A DNA stretch of 64,000 nt, from contig CAVQCG010000004.1 of NCBI GenBank assembly GCA_963710975.1, positions 62,001 through 126,000 on the forward strand, given 5' to 3'. The position numbers were made by a program, and so were the translations under genes. This DNA comes from JBBQXH01 sp963710975. GTDB taxonomy: Bacteria > Actinomycetota > Thermoleophilia > Gaiellales > Gaiellaceae. Positions 46,380-54,453 of the stretch are shown here, one piece after another; the first letter of the stretch is position 1; each line of letters opens with the position of its first letter. The notes under the pieces were generated by a model that worked only from the letters and a program-made list of their open reading frames with translations, was not told the origin of the DNA and searched no databases.

Positions 46380-46682
46380 CTATGCGACGCCGACCGTGTT
46401 GTCGATCAGCGCCGACACCTCGGCAAACTGCACCTTCGGCTCGACGCCGTAGAGCTCGATGATCTGCGCCTTCAGCTCCGGCGTGAAGAATGCGCGGGCG
46501 GCTGGCTCCGAATCCCACACGTAGGTATTGGTGACCGTCCCGGTCTCGTCGTCCCACATGAACACCTTGCTTCGCAGGCCGTCCATACCCTCGAACATGG
46601 GTGCCGCCTGATCGGCGACCGCTGATGCGCGTTGGCGGTTGAGGTTCTTTCCTGGACCGATGGTGACGATGACTCCGATCAT
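46380..46682 (-). CDS. YdhR/ABM-like dimeric alpha-beta barrel protein
   Basis: A 100-aa protein. The ferredoxin-like pattern runs IGVIVTIGPGKNLNRQRASA, GLRSKVFMWDDETGTVTNTY, VWDSEPAARAFFTPELKAQI, and ends VQFAEVSALIDN. This matches putative monooxygenases of the YdhR/antibiotic-biosynthesis-monooxygenase group. GGAAAGGAGAAGCC lies before the start. It is the only intact gene in the short fourth island segment. Substrate unknown. Bases 46683-46976 hold no recognisable gene. Confidence 0.7.
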   Translation of the reverse strand: MIGVIVTIGPGKNLNRQRASAVADQAAPMFEGMDGLRSKVFMWDDETGTVTNTYVWDSEPAARAFFTPELKAQIIELYGVEPKVQFAEVSALIDNTVGVA

Positions 46683-46976
46683 GGCTTCTCCTTTCCTCGC
46701 GATCGCTACCCCGGATCACCGGGCTCTGCTCACAGCGCAGTTCTACCCTCTCGGGCCCAGCGAACAAGTGCCTCGGTGCGCATCGCTCGGGGTCCGCCGC
46801 TGGGGGCGGCACCGTCCGACCGCATCTCGAGCGCGACTGAACGCGACGTTCGCCCGATCGCGCGAGCCGGACCGGGCGAGAGGTGGTGTTGGTCCTTCGT
46901 CGAGGCGCGCGCCGGTCGCGTCGAGAACGAAGACGCCCGAGCGACTGTCGGCGACCTCGACGAAGATCGCCAGAGA

Positions 46977-47095
46977 CGGGGCCTCAGTTGGGCCGAGATA
47001 GGAAGCCTCGTCGCCAGCGGTCGAAGGTCATCACGGGCGACACCTACGCACACGCGATGATCGACGGCTACCGCGAGGTCGAGCGTGACCTCTGA
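46977..47095 (+). pseudogene. Integrase C-terminal remnant at the end of the tandem islands
   Basis: One frame reads RGLSWAEIGSLVASG and the next RSKVITGDTYAHAMIDGYRE, VERDL, stop. This is the SWAxIGxLVGxxS...TxDTYxHxxxDxREV end of tyrosine recombinases, with the catalytic Tyr in DTYAH. Only the last 40 or so residues remain, with one shift. It lies 77 nt before the last partial attachment copy. Confidence 0.55.
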
Positions 47096-47171
47096 ACGTG
47101 CTCGCACGGTGCACACATACGCGAGACACGACGGCCGGGAATTGGCTTGGCTAGGGCATCTGCGGCGATCC

Positions 47172-47193
47172 GTTCGAGTCCAGGCGGGCCCAT
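47172..47193 (+). repeat. Partial attachment copy R4
   Basis: 22 nt with one mismatch to the 3' end of the CAT tRNA (GTTCGAGTCCAGGCGGGCCC region). No R-type flank is present. It is the outermost copy and marks the right end of the tRNA-associated array. Confidence 0.65.
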
Positions 47194-47258
47194 CGGATCC
47201 GAGGAGTCCCTCCTCCTGACCGGATCTCTGCGATGCCGCGTGCCGTAGAGTGCGCCGT

Positions 47259-48689
47259 GTGGACGAGCGGTACGACGTCCTGGTTGTCGGCGGCGGGACC
47301 GCGGGGTGTGTGGTGGCCGGTCGGCTGTCGGAGAATGCCTCGCGCCGGGTGTGTCTCGTCGAGGCGGGGCCCGACTATGGATCGTGTGAGGCCGGGGACT
47401 GGCCGGATGAGCTGCTCGACGCGCGAGCGCTGGTGTTTACGCACGACTGGGGGACAGGCGGCGAGGATGATCGCTCGCTCGGAGCGCGAGTCATCGGCGG
47501 CTGCTCGACCCACAACGCCTGCCTGGTGCTGGAGGGCGCTCCGGCGGATTACGACGAGTGGGGGGCGGACTGGTCGTATGCGACCATGGCGCCCTACTTG
47601 GAGCGGGCCAGAGTGGCGCTGCGCACGGCGAGCGCGAACACCGAGCGGCCGGCACCGTTTCACAGCGCGTTCGTTGCGGCAGCCCAGGAGGTCGGCTTTC
47701 GGCTCCTCGACGACCTGAACGACCCGGCGGAGCCGGTCGGGGTCGCCCCCTCACCTGCGAACGTGGTTGGCGGCGTGCGATGGAACGCTGCCTTTGCGTA
47801 CCTCGATCCTGCCCGCGGCAGGCCCAACCTGACGATCCTCGGCGGCGCGCTCGTCGACCGTCTCCTCCTGAGCGATACGGAAGTCAGGGGCGTGCTTCTT
47901 GCCGACGGCCGCAGGCTCGAGGCGGACACGGTGGTCTTGACTGCGGGCGCCTACTTCACGCCGGCGATCCTGCTCAGGAGCGGGATCGGCCCCGAAGCGG
48001 AGCTGCGCCGGCACGGGATCCGCGTCAAGCTGGCCCTGCCAGTCGGAGAGCGGCTGCTCGATCACTGCGGGTCCGGGATTGCCTGGGAGCCAACAGAGAA
48101 GCTGCAGACGCTGACCGCAACACACGTGCGAGAGACCGGCGGCCTGTTCGAGCCCCACGTGGTGCTGAAGGCGGCAAGCAGCGTCTGCCCCGACGGCAGC
48201 TGGGACATCCACCTGCTGCCCTGGACGAACGCCGTCGAGGGAACACCCGACCGCTTCGCGACGAGCTGCGGCTGCTTCCACATGAAGCCACGGTCGGCCG
48301 GCCGGGTTCGTCTTCGCTCTACCGACCCCACCGACCTGCCCGACGTCGAGCGGGGCTTCCTCAGCTGTGCAGGAGACGCGACCGTCATCATCGAGGCGCT
48401 CGAGCTCGCCCGCACCGTGGCTGGCGCCGAGCCGCTGTCAGGGCTCCTTGCGGGTGAGCTCCAGCCAGCCGGCCGCGAGCTCGAGGAGTACGTCGCCGCA
48501 ACGGTTCGCAACTACTTCCACCCCGCCGGAACGTGCGCCGTGGGGGAGGTCACCGACGTCCGCGGGCGCGTCCTCGGGACGAACGGGCTCGTCGTCGCAG
48601 ATGCGTCCCTCATGCCCACGATCCCGCGATCGAATACGAATCTCACGACAGTCGCGATTGCCGACCTAATCGCCGAGACTCTGTCCTGA
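47259..48689 (+). CDS. GMC family FAD-dependent oxidoreductase
   Basis: Choline-dehydrogenase/glucose-oxidase superfamily alcohol oxidoreductase, 476 aa. The FAD motif VLVVGGGTAGCVVAGRLSE is at the N-terminus, followed by LVEAGPDYGS and ARVIGGCSTHNACLV. The active-site region reads NYFHPAGTCAVGEV (His near residue 421) and the end VADASLMPTIPRSNTNLTTV. GTG 47259 is chosen over 47250 because it lies 7 nt after TAGAGT (47246-47251), a leaderless layout seen often here. The alcohol substrate is unknown. It is the first gene right of the islands. Confidence 0.88.
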   Translation: MDERYDVLVVGGGTAGCVVAGRLSENASRRVCLVEAGPDYGSCEAGDWPDELLDARALVFTHDWGTGGEDDRSLGARVIGGCSTHNACLVLEGAPADYDEWGADWSYATMAPYLERARVALRTASANTERPAPFHSAFVAAAQEVGFRLLDDLNDPAEPVGVAPSPANVVGGVRWNAAFAYLDPARGRPNLTILGGALVDRLLLSDTEVRGVLLADGRRLEADTVVLTAGAYFTPAILLRSGIGPEAELRRHGIRVKLALPVGERLLDHCGSGIAWEPTEKLQTLTATHVRETGGLFEPHVVLKAASSVCPDGSWDIHLLPWTNAVEGTPDRFATSCGCFHMKPRSAGRVRLRSTDPTDLPDVERGFLSCAGDATVIIEALELARTVAGAEPLSGLLAGELQPAGRELEEYVAATVRNYFHPAGTCAVGEVTDVRGRVLGTNGLVVADASLMPTIPRSNTNLTTVAIADLIAETLS

Positions 48690-48718
48690 CAGCGGCGGAT
48701 CCCCTGCCGTGTCCCTGC

Positions 48719-48898
48719 ATGACCAAGCCCAGCCTCTGCCTCTCCTGCATCCACCTGCGTGTCGTGAAGGGTCGCCACGAACAGATGTATCTGCTCTGCC
48801 GGAACGAAACGGTCGAGGCGAAGTATCCACGGCAACCAGTCACCACCTGCCTTGGGTACTGCCGGGCGCCCTCGGACATGCACCACGAGGACGACTAG
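48719..48898 (+). CDS. Small Cys-rich protein, putative zinc ribbon
   Basis: A 59-aa protein with four Cys that can bind zinc: CLSCIHL near the N-terminus, YLLCRN in the middle and TTCLGYC near the end. The HEQMYLLCRNETVEAKYPRQ segment looks conserved. Similar small proteins occur widely in bacteria without known function. It starts 30 nt after the GMC gene. Confidence 0.65.
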   Translation: MTKPSLCLSCIHLRVVKGRHEQMYLLCRNETVEAKYPRQPVTTCLGYCRAPSDMHHEDD

Positions 48899-48993
48899 TT
48901 GCCCGAGCAGGCCCGTTTGCCTTCGCGGAGGGGAAGGCTTACGTTGATGGTTGTGAGCCTCTGGGGAAGGCGCTCGAGAGAAGGGGAGACGTG

Positions 48994-49653
48994 ATGGCGT
49001 TACAACTCGACCCCGACGATCCGTGGGTGAGTCGGGGGTACGGTCAAGTGTCGATCGAGCCAGGCGAGCGCCCCGCAGTGCTCGTGGTGGATCTCCAGTA
49101 TGCGTTCACGGATCCGGCGTTCGAGTTCGGCGGGGCAGAGCTGATCGAGCGGGCGACGGAGAACACCGCCCGCCTGCTGGCCTCAGCGCGCGAGGTGGGC
49201 GTCCCGGTGTTCCAGACCGTCGTCGCCTGGCGGGACGAGAAGGACATCGGTCTCTGGACGATCAAGCTGCCGCCCTGCGCCAAGATCACGCCCGACTCTC
49301 GCTGGGCGAAGGTCGACGAGCGCGTCTGGGACGACTCAGACACGTTGCTCGTGAAGAAGTGGCCGTCGTTCTTCAATGGCACACCGCTACATTCGCTGCT
49401 GACGGCGATGCAGCGGGACACCGTGATCGTGACCGGATGCACGACATCGGGATGCGTGCGCGCCACGACGGTTGATGCGTTCTCGAACGGCTTCCGCACG
49501 CTGGTGCCTGAGGACTGCGTAGGCGACCAGGGCCGGGACGCGCACGAGTCGAACCTGCGCGACGTGCACCGGCGCTACGCCGAGGTCACAAGTGCCGACG
49601 AGGCCATCGCGTACCTCCAGGGTATCGCCCAGCCAGCCGGGAGCCGTAGCTGA
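48994..49653 (+). CDS. Isochorismatase-family hydrolase (N-carbamoylsarcosine amidase-like)
   Basis: A 219-aa cysteine hydrolase. The catalytic triad is Asp in LVVDLQYAF (about residue 33), Lys in VKKWPSFF (about 121) and Cys in VTGCTTSGCVRAT (second Cys, about 154), with the cis-peptide region just before. The N-terminal 20 residues (DPDDPWVSRGYGQVSIEPGE) resemble carbamoylsarcosine amidases. AAGGGGAG precedes ATG 48994. It probably releases ammonia from a small amide or carbamoyl compound. Confidence 0.88.
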   Translation: MALQLDPDDPWVSRGYGQVSIEPGERPAVLVVDLQYAFTDPAFEFGGAELIERATENTARLLASAREVGVPVFQTVVAWRDEKDIGLWTIKLPPCAKITPDSRWAKVDERVWDDSDTLLVKKWPSFFNGTPLHSLLTAMQRDTVIVTGCTTSGCVRATTVDAFSNGFRTLVPEDCVGDQGRDAHESNLRDVHRRYAEVTSADEAIAYLQGIAQPAGSRS

Positions 49654-49803
49654 GTCGTCTCTCTCCGAGGGCGCCTCTTCACACCACCCTCTCGTCTCCG
49701 AAACCTGGCCGAAAGCCCTGCCTTGCGGCTTGCGCGATTCCTTCTGCTTTGGGACTAGCAGGAACGCAGCGTGTGGCTACTCTGTCCCTCAGACGGGGGA
49801 TTC

Positions 49804-51321
49804 ATGTCGCAGCCACTCACTCTCATCGATGAAGACGAGGCCTTCGATCAGGCGCCGAACGATCGGTCCGTTCGTCTGGTCGAAGTCGGGCGCCCTGACC
49901 ATCCGGGTGGGTCGCACCCGGTCAGCGATCTCCAGGTCTTCCTCGACGGCATAGGTCGGTATCCGCTCCTGACGGCCGCGGAGGAGATCCAGCTCGCGAA
50001 GCGCGTCGAGGTGGGCGATATGTGGGCGCGGGATCGGATGATCACGTCGAACCTCCGCCTCGTCGTGTCGATCGCGAAGCGTTACCCGATTCCGGACGGC
50101 TCGGGGCTCTCGTTGCTCGACCTGATTCAGGAGGGGATCCTGGGATTGATGCGCGCCGTCGAGTTGTTCGACTGGCGCGCCGGGAACCGATTCTCGACCT
50201 ATGCAGTCTTCTGGATTCGCCACATGATCAGCCGGGGCATCGACCATCAGGCGGGAACCATCCGGCTCCCCAGAGAGGTTCACAGCCGGATGAGAGCGCT
50301 GGTGCGGGCTGAGCGCGAGCTCGCCGCCGGGCTCGGTCGTGATCCGTCCGAGGCTGAGATCGCGTCATTCGCCGGAGTCGCCGTCGATGAGGTGCGCGTG
50401 CTCGCTGGTCATCGCTCGGGAACTGCGAGCTTGAACAGGGCCACGCCCTGTGGCTCGGAGCTCGGCGAGCTGATCGCGGGCGATCACGACGTCTTCGAGG
50501 ACGTCGAGGCCGTCGCGGGACGGTCGGCGGTGCGGCGGGCCGTCGCCAAGCTCCCTCCTCGCCTCCGGGACCTTCTCGTCATGCGGTATGGACTGCTCGG
50601 AGACGAGCCCAAGTCGCTCGGTGAGGTTGCGAGTCTTCTCGGCGTTTCGCGGCAACGCGTCTGCCAGCTCGAACGGCAGGCCTTCGAACGGATCGAGGCG
50701 ACCGCCCTCGCGGTGTCGGGCACGGATCGGCGAGTCCGGAGGCGGCTCGCCGAGCGGGTCGGCGTGCTGCTGCCACTTGGTTTGCTTGGCCCGCTCAAGT
50801 CACTCCTTCCCTTTGGTGCCACACCATCCGTTGCGGCGGCGGGGGTCGCTGCGGTGGCGACGGCAGGGATGGTCGCACCGGTTGCGTTCGTCGGGAACCT
50901 CCCCTGGTCTACGCCAGCCCCGGTTCGGGTCGTGGCAGAGAGTCCTGTTGCGCCCCCGGGTTCGCGCGCTGGCGCGCGCAGAACCACCGCAGCGTTGATC
51001 GTCGCACAGGGTCGCGCAATGGCCGAGATCTCGGGGCTTCCAGCGGGCGAATGGGCTTCAGGACCCCGAGCAACGCACCAGACTGCATCAGGACAGGCCG
51101 TTCGGGAAGTTCCCGACGTGGTGTCGCCGGAGACCTCTCAGCCGCCGGGTTCAGGTGATGGCGCGAGCGACGGCCGAACCACCCGTGACACAGAGCGACG
51201 ACACGGTCGGGTCGGAGCCGTCGAACCAGGGTCTCGGCGACGGTGCCACGACGGAGCGGCCTTCGAGCGCTCAGCGGCCTCCGGCGGATGCGGATCAAGC
51301 GCGGCCTCCGGGCGGGGCTGA
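49804..51321 (+). CDS. Sigma-70 family factor with C-terminal membrane segment (frame breaks near 51180)
   Basis: RNA polymerase sigma factor of RpoD/SigA-like shape. Region 1.2 (VSDLQVFLDGIGRYPLLTAA), region 2 (NLRLVVSIAKRYPIPDGSGL, DLIQEGILGLMRAVELFDWR, FSTYAVFWIRHMISRGID), region 3 and region 4 with helix-turn-helix (SLGEVASLLGVSRQRVCQLE, about residues 270-290) are complete. A hydrophobic segment (about 342-364, VAAAGVAAVATAGMVAPVAF) then follows, which would anchor the factor in the membrane. The open frame ends at 51321, but coding character moves to the +1 frame near 51180, where a Pro/Thr/Gly-Asp repeat tail lies. That frame runs to 51961 and overlaps the next gene, so the true end is unclear. 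Confidence 0.8.
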   Translation: MSQPLTLIDEDEAFDQAPNDRSVRLVEVGRPDHPGGSHPVSDLQVFLDGIGRYPLLTAAEEIQLAKRVEVGDMWARDRMITSNLRLVVSIAKRYPIPDGSGLSLLDLIQEGILGLMRAVELFDWRAGNRFSTYAVFWIRHMISRGIDHQAGTIRLPREVHSRMRALVRAERELAAGLGRDPSEAEIASFAGVAVDEVRVLAGHRSGTASLNRATPCGSELGELIAGDHDVFEDVEAVAGRSAVRRAVAKLPPRLRDLLVMRYGLLGDEPKSLGEVASLLGVSRQRVCQLERQAFERIEATALAVSGTDRRVRRRLAERVGVLLPLGLLGPLKSLLPFGATPSVAAAGVAAVATAGMVAPVAFVGNLPWSTPAPVRVVAESPVAPPGSRAGARRTTAALIVAQGRAMAEISGLPAGEWASGPRATHQTASGQAVREVPDVVSPETSQPPGSGDGASDGRTTRDTERRHGRVGAVEPGSRRRCHDGAAFERSAASGGCGSSAASGRG

Positions 51322-51397
51322 CCAGCCCGTGGAGACGCCGGACTCGACCACGGCTCCCGATTCGTCTGACACCGCACCCGCGAGTACGAGCGAGGAA

Positions 51398-51580
51398 CCC
51401 GCGACCGGCGACGTGCCGGCGACCGGTGACGTGCCGGCGACCGGCGACGTGCCCGCGACTGGCGACCAGCCGGCGCCTGGTGACGTGCCCGCGACCGGTG
51501 ACGTGCCCGCGACCGGCGAGCAGCCCGCGACCGGCGACGTGGGCGGCGACCAACCGGCTACCGGCGACCTGCCCGCGACA
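51398..51580 (+). repeat. Tandem 18-nt repeats coding for PATGDV units
   Basis: About ten units of the type CCCGCGACCGGCGACGTG. In the frame that continues the sigma-factor tail they code for PATGDV, PATGDQ, PAPGDV, PATGEQ and PATGDL. Unit number is likely variable between strains through slippage. Confidence 0.8.
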
Positions 51581-51825
51581 TCGAATACTGACGTCGGGCC
51601 GACGGATGGCGGACTGGCGTCTGACTCGTGGGCGCCTCCACCCGCGGCTGGTGATGTCGGACAGGTGCAAGCGCCACCGGCTGACGCCGAACCCCTGGAC
51701 GTCACGCCGACGATCGAGGGACCTTCCGTTGCCAGCCCTCCAGACGGCCCCGCTGACCAGGAAGCGGTGGAAGCCCAGAATCTGATCTCCCGCCGGCAGA
51801 GACACAGTAGAGAGCCGCCCGAGAC

Positions 51826-52668
51826 TCAGACGTATCGCTTGACGAACGCGAGAGCTGTGTCGGCGACCTCCCGCCAGCCGCTGTCGATCGTGAGGGCGTG
51901 CCCGCGATTCGGGATCTCGACGATCTCCGTCACGCCCTCGTTGCGCTGCTGCCTCTTGTAGGAGGCGTTCGCGATCGCCCACGGGACCGTGTGATCCTTC
52001 TCGCCCGAGATGATCAGCACCGGGCCACGATCGGGGTTCTTGGTGTCGACCTTCGCCTCGGTCCATGGATTGAGGTTCGCGGACGCAGCCTGGAAGAGAG
52101 GCGCGCCGGACGCCGGCACGGCGAACGTCTCGTACAACTCCTTCGCCTCGTCCTCGCTCACCGCGTTTGCGAACGCAAACCGGAACTGGTCATAGGTGAG
52201 AGGGACGGCGCGGTTGCGATTGGCCGGGTTACCGAGGACCGGTGACGACGACTTGAGCGCTGATATCGGAAGCGGCAGCACACCCCGGAACGGTGCGGGA
52301 TCGATGGCCACCGTCGCTGCTGAAAGGCCACGCCCCGCGAGGATCTGGGCCAGCAGCCCGCCGAAGGAGTGCCCTATCACCGCCGGTTTCCTGGCCAGCT
52401 TCTGGATCACGTCGTCGAAGTGGTCGGCGACCTGCTTCACGGTCTTGTGGGCGAAGACCTCCGGGTGAGCCTTGGCTTCCTCGACGGTTTCGGGATCGTC
52501 TGGCCACCCGGGCGTGAGCGCCGTGTAGCCGGACTCCTCGAAGACCACGGTCCAGCGATCCCAGCTACTCGGCAACAGCCAGAGGCCATGAACGAAGACG
52601 ACAGGCATCGATCCTGACGCGTTCGCCTGCTCGATCTGCTCTTCTTCGTGCTCGGTCATGGTCGCCAT
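51826..52668 (-). CDS. Alpha/beta hydrolase
   Basis: A 280-aa hydrolase. The oxyanion region is VVFVHGLWLLPSSWDRW, the nucleophile elbow GHSFGG (Ser about residue 98), the acid ISGEKDHTVPW and the catalytic His NRGHALT near the C-terminus. ATG 52668 is preferred over 52680 since GGAGG lies 7 nt before it. It probably acts on esters or related compounds; the family is broad. It converges with the sigma-factor gene, whose tail frame runs into it. Confidence 0.88.
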   Translation of the reverse strand: MATMTEHEEEQIEQANASGSMPVVFVHGLWLLPSSWDRWTVVFEESGYTALTPGWPDDPETVEEAKAHPEVFAHKTVKQVADHFDDVIQKLARKPAVIGHSFGGLLAQILAGRGLSAATVAIDPAPFRGVLPLPISALKSSSPVLGNPANRNRAVPLTYDQFRFAFANAVSEDEAKELYETFAVPASGAPLFQAASANLNPWTEAKVDTKNPDRGPVLIISGEKDHTVPWAIANASYKRQQRNEGVTEIVEIPNRGHALTIDSGWREVADTALAFVKRYV

Positions 52669-52773
52669 GCCAGCCTCCATCCGCTCGATTCCAGCCCGAG
52701 GATCTTGCCAGGACGCAACCCGTTTCGGCAGCGTGGCGAGCCCTCGGAGGCTTCGCCGGAGGTGCGCATTCGG

Positions 52774-53046
52774 TCAGCCGAGCCGGAAGACGAGCTCGTC
52801 CGGGTAGCAGTAGAGCCAGTCTTCGCCGGGCTCGCGTGACCTGATGATCGGATGCGTCGTTGCCGCGGCGTGCTTGCTCGCGTGCTGGTTCGGGGAGCTG
52901 TCGCAGCAGCCAACCTCGCCACAGGTCATGCACATGCGCAGGTGTACCCAGCGGCCCCCGATTCGCAGGCATTCGGAGCAGCCCTCCGTGCTCGAAGGCG
53001 CGATGTCGGCGTGGATCTCGTCGAGGTGTGTGCAGGTCTCGTTCAT
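52774..53046 (-). CDS. UBP-type zinc finger protein
   Basis: A 90-aa protein consisting of one ZnF-UBP domain: CTHLDEIHADIAPSSTEGCS, ECLRIGGRWVHLRMCMTCGE, VGCCDSSPNQHASKHAAATT. The Cys/His ligands CxxC...CxxC...C...H...H are all present, and the HPIIRSREPGEDWLYCYPDE end is typical. In eukaryotes this domain binds the free C-terminus of ubiquitin; bacterial partners are not known. It is the third gene of a cluster with the histidine kinase and RR-thioredoxin reductase. Confidence 0.9.
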   Translation of the reverse strand: MNETCTHLDEIHADIAPSSTEGCSECLRIGGRWVHLRMCMTCGEVGCCDSSPNQHASKHAAATTHPIIRSREPGEDWLYCYPDELVFRLG

Positions 53047-53072
53047 GTGTCCTCCCGTGCTGGTCGTGATCG

Positions 53073-54453
53073 TCAGCGATCCGCGAGCGGGAGCCGGACT
53101 GCGAAGCGGGTCTCGCCCGGTCGCGATGTGACTGTGAGCCTTCCGCCGTGGCTCTCGACGATGCGACGCGTGATATCGAGCCCGAGGCCGGTGCCCTTGC
53201 CTGGGGCCTTCGTGGTGAAGAATGGCTCCATTACCCGGGACTGCAGATCGGCAGGGATTCCGGGGCCGTCGTCGATCACTTCGATGAGGATGTCGTCGCC
53301 GGAGCGGCAGGTGCGGATGCTGATCGTGCCGTGCCCGTCGATGGCGTCGATCGCGTTGTCGATGAGGTTCGTCCAGACCTGGTTGAGCTCGGAGCCATGG
53401 ACGCGGACAAGCCGGCAGTCCGGGGTCGAACGCACGCTCGATGTGCACGTCCCCCTGCTTCAGCTTGTGGGCGAGCATCGTCAGCGTGTTTTCGATCCCG
53501 TCGTGGATGTCGATCTCCTGCACGCTGTCGCGATCCATGTAGGTGTAGTCCTTGACGGCTCCGACGATCTCGGAGATGCGGGAGACGCTCTCGTGGAGCT
53601 CGGCGATCAGGCTGCGGGCGGTCAACGACGCAGCGACCCAGTCGAGAGCGGCGCCGAGCGCTGGGCCGGCATTCGCGGCGACGTCCTCGAGCCACGCCTC
53701 GTCCACGTTTGCCTCGGCGAGCGCCTCCGCGATCCGCCAGCCGTCGAGGCCGCGCTGCTCGAGGATGGCCGCCAGCGCTTCCTCGCGGTCCGCGCGTCCG
53801 AGGGCGTCCAGCTCGGCTGGGTCGAGGGCCTGGTCGAGGGCCTGCCGCTGAAGCTCGACGAGCCTCGCCGCCTCCCCGCGCTCGACGCCGCTCGACACGA
53901 ACGCGTGGATCGTCTCCTGGAACACGTTCATCGCCTCTCCGAGTTCGGCGGATGTCCGCCTCGCCGCCGCGGCCGGGTTGTTCAGCTCGTGCGCGAGCCC
54001 GGCGGCGAGCGTGCCCAGCGCCGCGAGCTTCTCACGCTGGCGAATCGCCGCCTCGGCGTTCGCCTGGATCGGTGCGATCAACCCTACGATTCGCCGGGCG
54101 ACCTCCGGGCGGCTCCCGACGAGGCGCCGGAAAGGATCACCGTCGAACTCGATTACCGTCGCTGCCTCCTCCACCCGCCCGGTCGCCAGAGCCGGCTCGC
54201 CGGTCAGGAGGTTGACAGCGCCGGCGTAGCTCGGCGCGGCGCGCGTTCCCAGCACCACCTCCTGGCCGTTGACGGACCGAGTCCACTCGATTCGCCCGGC
54301 GGTGAGGACGATGAATTGCTCAGCTGCATCGCCTTCATTGACCAGTACCTCGCCGGCCGCGAGGGAGCGCTCCCGACCGGTCGCAGCGAGCGGCGCGAGC
54401 GACTCGGAGTCGAGCTCGTCGAACAGGTCGAGTGAACGTAAGAGCTCGATCAC
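53073..54453 (-). pseudogene. Histidine kinase with cyclic-nucleotide-binding domain, single frameshift
   Basis: GTG 54453 overlaps the reductase stop. An N-terminal CRP-like domain (LFDELDSESLAPLAATGRER to DPFRRLVGSRPE, about residues 8-125) precedes the HisKA helix with phospho-His in LGTLAAGLAHELNNPAAAAR. A long helical insert leads to the dimer/ATP region (SVSRISEIVGAVKDYTYMDR). The HATPase domain, with QVWTNLIDNAIDAI (N box), DDGPGIP (G1) and GKGTGLGLDITRRIVESHGG (G2), is in the next frame. One surplus G near 53412 causes the break; removing it gives LPLVRVHGSELNQ. The gene is probably intact in the organism. No membrane segment is seen, so it is cytoplasmic. Confidence 0.8.

Noticed and set aside
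51398..51580. PATGDV-coding repeats as a CRISPR array
   Set aside because: Directly adjacent 18-nt units without spacers, in a coding frame; no cas genes in the window.
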